Notes under the pieces: generated by a model | What the model was told of the DNA's origin: nothing | The model's input: only the letters and a program-made list of their open reading frames with translations | The model's database searches: none | Part shown: positions 58,123 through 64,000 of the stretch, piece after piece | Numbering within the stretch: the stretch's first letter is position 1 | How the letters are laid out: each line of letters opens with the position of its first letter | Assembly: GCA_030656015.1 (NCBI GenBank) | Contig: JAUSNX010000010.1 | Span: 105,835-169,834, forward strand | Source: Methanobacteriaceae archaeon | GTDB taxonomy: Archaea > Methanobacteriota > Methanobacteria > Methanobacteriales > Methanobacteriaceae | DNA: 64,000 bases | Direction: 5' to 3' | Position numbers and translations under genes: made by a program

Positions 58123-58812
58123 ATGGGACCGGTTATGATATACTGGGGATATGTGATCCTTTGCTCAATCATGGGCCTTGTTACTTACTTTAGAGGGGCT
58201 CTTGACTTTTGGGGATCTCTTTTCATGGTTATCATGGGTCTTATAATCATATTAGCTGCTGGTTTTAACTGGCTACTTTTAATTCTTATTTTTCTTATTT
58301 TAGGCCTGGTATCAACCAAATACAAACACCAATATAAAAAAGAACTTGGTGTGTATGAAGGTACCCGATCTGCAAAAAACGTTATTTCTAATGGAATCGT
58401 GCCTTTTGTAATGGCCGCATTTGGATATTATGACGGTTTTGTAGGCGGATTTATTGGTTCAATAGCTACTGCTACAGCCGATACGATGGCCAGCGAAGTT
58501 GGAGTTACCCAGACACCTCGCCTGGTTACCACACTTAAAAAGGTAGCTCCCGGTACAGATGGAGGAGTATCGGTTTTAGGAACTGTCGCAGGTATTTTAG
58601 GGGCAGGACTAATTGGAATATTTGCATATTTACTGGGAATTCTCCCTGACCCATTTGTTTGCTTAAAAATATCCATAATAGCAGGTACTGTAGGCTGTTT
58701 TATGGACAGTTTCCTAGGAGCAATTTTCGAGAGAAGAAATTATATTACTAATGAGCACGTTAATCTCCTGGCCACCCTCACCGGGGCATTTCTGGGAATT
58801 ATGCTGGTTTAA
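58123..58812 (+). CDS. DUF92 family membrane protein, possible isoprenoid/phytyl-phosphate kinase
   Basis: The 229-residue protein has six or seven membrane segments and the DUF92 core YDGFVGGFIGSIATATADTM, then GTDGGVSVLGTVAG and FMDSFLGAIFERR. Plant VTE6 of this family makes phytyl diphosphate from phytyl phosphate. Here it may phosphorylate an isoprenyl phosphate for membrane lipids; that is inference. The ATG at 58135 is a possible alternative start. Confidence 0.85.
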   Translation: MGPVMIYWGYVILCSIMGLVTYFRGALDFWGSLFMVIMGLIIILAAGFNWLLLILIFLILGLVSTKYKHQYKKELGVYEGTRSAKNVISNGIVPFVMAAFGYYDGFVGGFIGSIATATADTMASEVGVTQTPRLVTTLKKVAPGTDGGVSVLGTVAGILGAGLIGIFAYLLGILPDPFVCLKISIIAGTVGCFMDSFLGAIFERRNYITNEHVNLLATLTGAFLGIMLV

Positions 58813-58834
58813 GCACTTACTTAGAGTTGATAAC

Positions 58835-60064
58835 ATGAAAGGGATAATAATGATAATCGACGGGATGGCAGATCGTCCCTTAAAAGAACTGGATAATAAA
58901 ACTCCGCTTGAAGCGGCTAAAACCCCCAACATGGACGAAATGGCAAAAATAGGTATCAACGGAATAATGGATCCTATAAAACCAGGTATAAGGGCCGGAA
59001 GTGATACTTCCCACATTTCAATACTGGGATACGATCCTTATCAGGTTTACACCGGTAGAGGGCCATTTGAAGCTGCAGGTGTGGGAATAGAAGTCCTGCC
59101 CGGAGATATTGCCTTTAGGTGCAATTTTTCTACTTCTAATGAAGAAGGACTTATAATCGACCGTCGAGCAGGGAGAATAAGGGAAAAAACAGAACTATTG
59201 GCTTCAAGTTTAAATTCCATTCAATTAGAAGGATTTGAAGATGTTGAGATTATTTTCAAAGAGTCCACCGGCCACCGGTCAGTTTTAGTGCTTAGGGGTA
59301 GTGGATTATCTGATCAAGTTAGTGATGCGGATCCTAAAAAAGAAGGAAAAGCTCCTAAAGAAATTGTAGGTCTTGATGGATCTCCTGAAGCTGAAAAAAC
59401 AGCCAGAGTACTTAATAAATTCGTAAGTGAATCTTATAATATTTTAAAGGATCATGCTCTCAATTTAGAGCGAATTGAATCAGAAGAACCACCAGGGAAT
59501 ATAGTACTTCCCCGAGGGGCCGGAGCCGTGCCAGATGTACAGCCCTTCAATGAAAAATATGGTCTCAAGTCGGCATGTATAGCTGAAACTGGCCTTATAA
59601 TGGGCATTGGGAAGCTAGCAGGAATGGACATCATTGAAGTAGAAGGGGCCACTGGTGGGGTGGATACTGACCTAGACAGTATAAGTCAAAGCATTATTGA
59701 AAATGTTTCAAAGTATAACTTCCTTTTAATCAACATAGATGGTGCTGATGAGGCGGGACACGATGGAAACCTCCAAGAAAAAGTGAATTTCTTGGAAAAA
59801 GTTGATGCTGTGATTGGAGAAGTAATGAAAATTCCAGACACTTATTTCATACTTACTGCCGACCATTCTACTCCTATTTCAATAATGGACCACACTGGAG
59901 ACCCGGTTCCATTAGTAATTAATGGGCCAGAAATAAGAGTAGATGATGTGGAAATTTTCGATGAACGATCAGCTACTAAGGGTGGTCTGTGCAGAATAAG
60001 AGGTTCAGATATAATGAATATATTAATGGACCTTATGAACAAATCTGAAAAGTTCGGTGCTTAA
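58835..60064 (+). CDS. apgM: 2,3-bisphosphoglycerate-independent phosphoglycerate mutase (archaeal ApgM)
   Basis: The 409-residue metal-dependent enzyme interconverts 2- and 3-phosphoglycerate. It has [18 protein letters not shown] at the N-terminus with metal-binding Asp, [14 protein letters not shown] with the nucleophile Ser, and later [11 protein letters not shown] and TADHSTP. I chose the ATG at 58835 ([10 protein letters not shown]); a longer frame from 58751 would overlap the DUF92 gene. It ends two bases before the next ATG region, suggesting an operon. Confidence 0.95.
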   Translation: MKGIIMIIDGMADRPLKELDNKTPLEAAKTPNMDEMAKIGINGIMDPIKPGIRAGSDTSHISILGYDPYQVYTGRGPFEAAGVGIEVLPGDIAFRCNFSTSNEEGLIIDRRAGRIREKTELLASSLNSIQLEGFEDVEIIFKESTGHRSVLVLRGSGLSDQVSDADPKKEGKAPKEIVGLDGSPEAEKTARVLNKFVSESYNILKDHALNLERIESEEPPGNIVLPRGAGAVPDVQPFNEKYGLKSACIAETGLIMGIGKLAGMDIIEVEGATGGVDTDLDSISQSIIENVSKYNFLLINIDGADEAGHDGNLQEKVNFLEKVDAVIGEVMKIPDTYFILTADHSTPISIMDHTGDPVPLVINGPEIRVDDVEIFDERSATKGGLCRIRGSDIMNILMDLMNKSEKFGA

Positions 60065-60065
60065 A

Positions 60066-61499
60066 ATGGTATTTAAAAACAACAAAGCAAATACCAAAAA
60101 AGAAGGAATAAAAAAAGAAGGAAGCGTAAAAGAAAACAAGGATATAAATCCCATCCCTCGACTTTTTGGAACCTCAGGAATTCGAGGTAAAATAGGAGAA
60201 AAAATAAACACCCAACTTGCTCTTGATGTTGGGAAAGCAGTTGCCAGCTATTTGAATGGAAAAGGCAATGTAGTTGTTGGTTATGATCCTAGAACATCCA
60301 ATAAAATGCTGGAAAATGCATTATGTGCTGGTTTGATGGAAGGGGGTTGTAATGTTCAATATTTAGGCATGGTTCCCACACCAGTAGTAGGTTTTGCTGC
60401 TTCTCGTCTTAATGCATCTGCCGGAGTTATGATAACTGCATCACATAACCCTTCACCAGATAATGGAATCAAATTATGGAATACTGATGGAATGGCCTAT
60501 TCCACCGAACAAGAACTTGAAATAGAACGAATAATTCATGAAAAAGATTATTTAGAAAAAAATTGGGATGAACTGGGCAAAAAAGAAGAAGTTAAGGATT
60601 TAATTTCAGATTATGTTCAGGAACTTCTGGGACTGGTGGACATTAAACCTGGTCTAAAAGTAGTGGTAGACTGTGGATCCGGCGCAGCTTCCTATTTATC
60701 CCCTCTTATTTTAAGAAAATCTGGCTGTGAAGTTTTAAGTTTAAATTCTCAACCAGATGGATTTTTCCCTGGGCGGAAACCAGAACCAAATCGTGCCAAT
60801 CTAAAAGATCTTATGAAAACCGTGCAGTTTACTGGATCAGATTTAGGTATAGCTCATGATGGTGATGCTGATCGAATGGTGGCCGTGGACGACACTGGTG
60901 AAATGGCAGATTTTGATAAGTTGCTGGCTTTAATATCCCATAGGGCTGGAGGAACCGTAATTACCACCGTAGATGCTTCCATGTGTATAGATGAATCTTT
61001 AGAAAGCATTGGTGGAAGTGTTGTAAGAACCAAAGTAGGAGATGTTCATGTGGCCCATGAAATTGTTAAAGAAAAGGCTTCCTTTGGTGGGGAACCTTCT
61101 GGAACCTGGCTACATCCAGAATTCTGCATGTGTCCTGATGGAATATTGTCTGCTTTGAAGGTAGTGGAAATGGTTTCTGATCAAGGACCCCTTTCTGAGT
61201 TACTAGCATCCGTACCAGAGTACCCAACCATGCGGGAAAAACTACCTTGCCCTAATGAAAAGAAAGATAAGGTGATGGAAAGTGCAGAGTCTGAGTTGGA
61301 AGCTTGTTTTAATGATAGCTCAAATGTGAATAATATAGATGGTATTCGCATCACATTTGAAGATGGTAGTTGGGTACTGGTAAGGCCATCTGGTACTGAG
61401 CCCTATATCCGCATGACTCTAGAAGGAAGGAATAATGCCCGGGCCGAGGAAATTCGAAAAATTTCCACTGAATTTATAGAAAAACTTTTGATTAACTAA
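60066..61499 (+). CDS. glmM: Phosphoglucosamine/phosphohexomutase, GlmM-like
   Basis: The 477-residue protein of the alpha-D-phosphohexomutase family has the phospho-serine loop ITASHNPSPDNGIK near 130, the sugar loop and metal-binding DGDADRMVA near 270, and C-terminal phosphate-binding VRPSGTEPYIRM near 440. It converts glucosamine-6-P to glucosamine-1-P, or a mannose/glucose equivalent. A ~35-residue lysine-rich N-terminal extension precedes the core start PRLFGTSGIRG. GGTG lies just before the ATG. Confidence 0.93.
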   Translation: MVFKNNKANTKKEGIKKEGSVKENKDINPIPRLFGTSGIRGKIGEKINTQLALDVGKAVASYLNGKGNVVVGYDPRTSNKMLENALCAGLMEGGCNVQYLGMVPTPVVGFAASRLNASAGVMITASHNPSPDNGIKLWNTDGMAYSTEQELEIERIIHEKDYLEKNWDELGKKEEVKDLISDYVQELLGLVDIKPGLKVVVDCGSGAASYLSPLILRKSGCEVLSLNSQPDGFFPGRKPEPNRANLKDLMKTVQFTGSDLGIAHDGDADRMVAVDDTGEMADFDKLLALISHRAGGTVITTVDASMCIDESLESIGGSVVRTKVGDVHVAHEIVKEKASFGGEPSGTWLHPEFCMCPDGILSALKVVEMVSDQGPLSELLASVPEYPTMREKLPCPNEKKDKVMESAESELEACFNDSSNVNNIDGIRITFEDGSWVLVRPSGTEPYIRMTLEGRNNARAEEIRKISTEFIEKLLIN

Positions 61500-61830
61500 G
61501 AGAATACTCCTAGCTATCTTAATTAATACTAGTATCCTAATTTAATTTAAAATAACTTTTCATTACTTTTTTTATTCATATCTATAATTCCAATAATACT
61601 GTAAATTCTAATTTTTAAAACTGGTTTTAGAAAAAAATAGAATATATTAATAAATTATCAAAGCAATTAGCAAATTTTTATTCAATTATTATCATGAACT
61701 TTAACTAGCAACTATTAAATATTCCAATTAAGAAAATATAATTAAAAAAATAATTTTAAATGGAATTTAATGGATTTAATAAGCATATATTTTATTTTAA
61801 TCCCATTTTAGCGATTTAGGAGAAATTATT
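61500..61830. other. Spacer between GlmM- and GlmU-like genes
   Basis: A 331-bp AT-rich spacer. AGGAGA lies before the ATG at 61831. A TATA-like AAGCATATATTTTATT lies at about 61780-61795. Nothing else is seen. Confidence 0.45.
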
Positions 61831-63102
61831 ATGCAAGCCGTGATTCTTACAGCCGGAGAGGGAACTAGAATGCGCCCTTTAACCTTAACCCGACCCAAAA
61901 CCATGCTTCCAGTAGGTGGAAAACCCATACTACAGTACAATGTAGAAGCCCTTCGAGATGCAGGAATAACTGAGATACTACTCATAGTCGGTTATCATGA
62001 AGAAATGGTTAAGGAACACTTTGAAAATGGGGAAAAATTAGGTGTCCAAATTAATTACATCACCCAAAAAGAGCGTTTAGGTACGGCCCATGCCATAGGC
62101 CACTGCCAGGACTTTATAAAAGAGGATTTTGTAGTATTAAATGGAGACATAATCCTTGATCCAGAACTTTTAAGGGAATTAATAGAAAACTATCAGACCA
62201 GCTCTCCCGATACCATGATGGTATTAACCGAAGTGGAAGATCCCAGCCCATTTGGTGTGGTAGAAATTAAAAATGGACAGATAACAAAAATCATAGAAAA
62301 ACCGCCCCGTGATGAAGCCCCTAGTAATCTAATTAACACCGGCATCTATGTTTTCAATCAAGATATTCTCTCTATAATAGAAGAAACTGAGCTTTCCCCT
62401 CGAGGCGAGTATGAGATAACTGATTCTCTACAAATGCAAATAGACGAAGGAAAAAGCATTAAAGGGTTCATTACACATAAAAAATGGATAGATGTGGGAA
62501 GGCCCTGGGAACTTTTAGAAATTAATGAAGAATTTCTGACAAATCTGGAAGAAAAAATTGAGGGCCATATAGAAAAAGGAGTTAATATTGAAGGTAGGAT
62601 TGTTTTAGGTAAAAACAGTGTTATTCGCTCAGGTACCTATATTCAGGGGCCAGTTTACATTGGAGAAGACTGTGACATTGGACCCAATAGTTATTTAAGA
62701 AGCAACACCTATTTAGGAAATCAAGTAAGTGTAGGTAATGCTGTGGAAATTAAAAATTCTATTATTATGGACCATAGCAATATAAATCACCTTACTTATG
62801 TGGGAGATTCCATAATAGGATCGAACTGTAACCTTGCTGCGGGTACCAACATCGCTAATCTCCGTTTTGATGATGGAACAGTGAAAATGAGTGTTAAAGA
62901 TGGGAGAGTGGACACTGGCCGGCGAAAATTGGGTGTAGTATTTGGTGATGGAGTGAAAACAGGGATTAACTCCAGTTTCAATCCTGGAGTAAAAGTAGGG
63001 ATGAATTCTGCTATTGGATCTGGAACCGTTATCTACCAAGATATAGATTCTGATAAAATAGTTCTGGTAAAACAAGAGTACCAGATTATTGATAAACAAT
63101 AA
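61831..63102 (+). CDS. glmU: Bifunctional GlmU-like sugar-1-phosphate nucleotidyltransferase/acetyltransferase
   Basis: The 423-residue protein has an N-terminal nucleotidyltransferase domain (LTAGEGTRMRPLTLTRPK, then VLNGDIILD at ~105) and a C-terminal left-handed beta-helix of hexapeptide repeats from about 255 on, such as IGEDCDIGPNSYL and VGNAVEIKNSII. This matches archaeal enzymes that acetylate glucosamine-1-P and form UDP-GlcNAc, used for pseudomurein and glycans. It directly follows the GlmM-like gene on the same strand. Confidence 0.92.
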   Translation: MQAVILTAGEGTRMRPLTLTRPKTMLPVGGKPILQYNVEALRDAGITEILLIVGYHEEMVKEHFENGEKLGVQINYITQKERLGTAHAIGHCQDFIKEDFVVLNGDIILDPELLRELIENYQTSSPDTMMVLTEVEDPSPFGVVEIKNGQITKIIEKPPRDEAPSNLINTGIYVFNQDILSIIEETELSPRGEYEITDSLQMQIDEGKSIKGFITHKKWIDVGRPWELLEINEEFLTNLEEKIEGHIEKGVNIEGRIVLGKNSVIRSGTYIQGPVYIGEDCDIGPNSYLRSNTYLGNQVSVGNAVEIKNSIIMDHSNINHLTYVGDSIIGSNCNLAAGTNIANLRFDDGTVKMSVKDGRVDTGRRKLGVVFGDGVKTGINSSFNPGVKVGMNSAIGSGTVIYQDIDSDKIVLVKQEYQIIDKQ

Positions 63103-63276
63103 AATTAATTTTAGATTTATTTACTAACTATACTTAAAAAATAAAATTTTACTTATTTTTATTTAATTAAACCATATATAAAATATTCGTTTTAATAATA
63201 AATATTAATACTTTATATAAAAACTCAACCTCTTAATAATTATAAATAATATTTTATATCAATTAGAGGTCTGATA

Positions 63277-64000
63277 ATGAAAAACTATGAGATAATGAAA
63301 AAATATGCATTCATTATACTCCTACTTTTATTGATGTTAATTTCTTGCCAAACAGCCTCAGCTGAAGATGTTAATTCTACGGCAAATGAAATATTTGTTA
63401 ATAACGGAAGCAGTATACAAAATGCTATAGATAATGCAAGCTCAGGAGACACAATAATTGTGAATTCGGGGTCGTATCAGGAAAATATAATTATAAATAA
63501 AACTTTGAACTTGAAAGCTAATGGAACAGTGACCCTGAATATATCTAATATTAATAAACCTGGTTTTTACATCAATAATTTAGGGAATAACACTCGAATT
63601 GAAGGTTTTAGAATTATTGGAGCCACTAGCAGTAGTGGAATATATTTGAATGGTGTATCTAACTGTACCATTTATAATAATAATATTTCTGGTAACCTTT
63701 TTGGTATTTACCTAGAGAATTCGTATAATAACCAGATTTTAGATAACACAATATCTTCCAATATCGGGTATGGTATTTATTCAACTAGTTCTGTTAATTG
63801 TTTAATTTCTGGAAATACAGTTTCAAATAACCGAGCAGCCGGAATAAACCTAAACAGTGACAACACCACCATCAACCAAAACAACATCACACAAAACGGA
63901 AAACAAACACCCTCCTACTGGCACGGCGGAGGAATCTGGCACAACGGAAACAACACCACCATCAACCAAAACAACATCACACAAAACAGTGGAACAGGAC
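63277..64000 (+). CDS. Secreted parallel beta-helix surface protein (N-terminal part)
   Basis: The frame is open from ATG 63277 to the window edge (241 codons). It begins with a signal peptide: a charged start, then FIILLLLLMLISC and an Ala-rich cleavage region (QTASAED). Pectate-lyase-like beta-helix repeats follow, with SIQNAIDNASSGDTIIVNSG and recurring GIYLxN...NxI motifs. Many Asn-X-Ser/Thr sites suggest glycosylation by AglB. This is a cell-surface adhesin-like protein. From about 63845 the DNA has a quite different codon style (see findings). GAGGT lies before the ATG. Confidence 0.85.
   Translation, partial: MKNYEIMKKYAFIILLLLLMLISCQTASAEDVNSTANEIFVNNGSSIQNAIDNASSGDTIIVNSGSYQENIIINKTLNLKANGTVTLNISNINKPGFYINNLGNNTRIEGFRIIGATSSSGIYLNGVSNCTIYNNNISGNLFGIYLENSYNNQILDNTISSNIGYGIYSTSSVNCLISGNTVSNNRAAGINLNSDNTTINQNNITQNGKQTPSYWHGGGIWHNGNNTTINQNNITQNSGTG
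63860..63987 (+). repeat. 38-bp direct repeat, two identical copies 90 bp apart
   Basis: The 38 bases at 63860-63897 recur identically at 63950-63987. The 90-bp period equals 30 codons and keeps the frame of the beta-helix protein; each copy encodes NTTINQNNITQN. Identity at the DNA level implies recent duplication or gene conversion. Confidence 0.8.

Overview
The window is chromosomal DNA of an AT-rich euryarchaeon, almost certainly a methanogen of the order Methanobacteriales (Methanobacterium-like). Evidence read from the sequence: archaeal information-processing genes (TBP, Orc1/Cdc6, FEN1, aIF6, ribosomal proteins L39e/L31e/L18a/S19e/S3Ae, prefoldin alpha, PDCD5, RNase P Rpp21, Pelota, RtcB with archease); methanogen cofactor genes (AksA for coenzyme B, an MptE-type pterin pyrophosphokinase for methanopterin); frequent TTG starts preceded by GGTGAT/GGAGGT ribosome-binding sites; and BRE/TATA-type promoters. 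The gene order also agrees with what I remember of Methanothermobacter, though no database was consulted.

Layout. 1-9.3 kb: a radical SAM enzyme cut by the window edge, Pelota, a small membrane protein, TyrA, a Cdc48/VAT unfoldase, an S-adenosyl/inosylhomocysteine hydrolase and a DUF2119 protein. 9.4-17.2 kb: a UPF1-like helicase, then a mostly minus-strand block of FEN1, a DUF98 protein, aconitase-family HacA/LeuC, AksA, a CYTH protein and a coiled-coil protein. 17.9-25.9 kb: TBP, a phosphoserine-phosphatase-like HAD domain fused to a long coiled coil, a small zinc-ribbon protein, topoisomerase I and the oligosaccharyltransferase AglB. 26-35.2 kb: a CBS protein, a DRG-type GTPase, Thi4, a Fap7-type NMP kinase and a dense translation supercluster from RNase P Rpp21 through YhbY, S19e, PDCD5, a PP-loop ATPase, L39e, L31e, aIF6, L18a and prefoldin alpha to FtsY. 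35.3-45.3 kb: a methyltransferase, a response regulator with GAF/PAS domains, a dUTPase-like protein, acetyl-CoA synthetase, an acetolactate-synthase-like enzyme, a degraded gene remnant, a class V aminotransferase and MptE. 45.4-51.6 kb: Orc1/Cdc6, a previously hidden 59-residue membrane protein, archease, an RDD protein, RtcB and a purine-nucleoside-type phosphorylase. 51.8-55.7 kb: an accessory block of two CPBP-type membrane proteases, a methyltransferase, an XRE repressor and a DUF2178 protein, with a cluster of inverted repeats at its promoter. 56-64 kb: a flavodoxin-like protein and a NifX-like protein, S3Ae, DUF92, ApgM, GlmM- and GlmU-like sugar-phosphate enzymes, and the start of a beta-helix surface protein that runs off the window.

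Functional threads: AksA and HacA act in successive steps of 2-oxoacid chain elongation. ApgM, GlmM and GlmU link glycolytic carbon to UDP-GlcNAc, a precursor for pseudomurein and glycans, and AglB transfers glycans outside the membrane. Archease activates RtcB. SAHH and the MTA/MTI phosphorylase salvage the products of SAM use.

Most of the window is conserved housekeeping DNA. The parts most worth a second look are the HAD-coiled-coil fusion, the zinc-peptidase-like signature of DUF2119, an FDX-ACB-like tail on TyrA, the accessory block with its operator array, a perfect 21-bp palindrome upstream of the dUTPase gene, two small genes under 60 codons, the frameshifted radical-SAM remnant, and the mosaic codon usage of the beta-helix gene.
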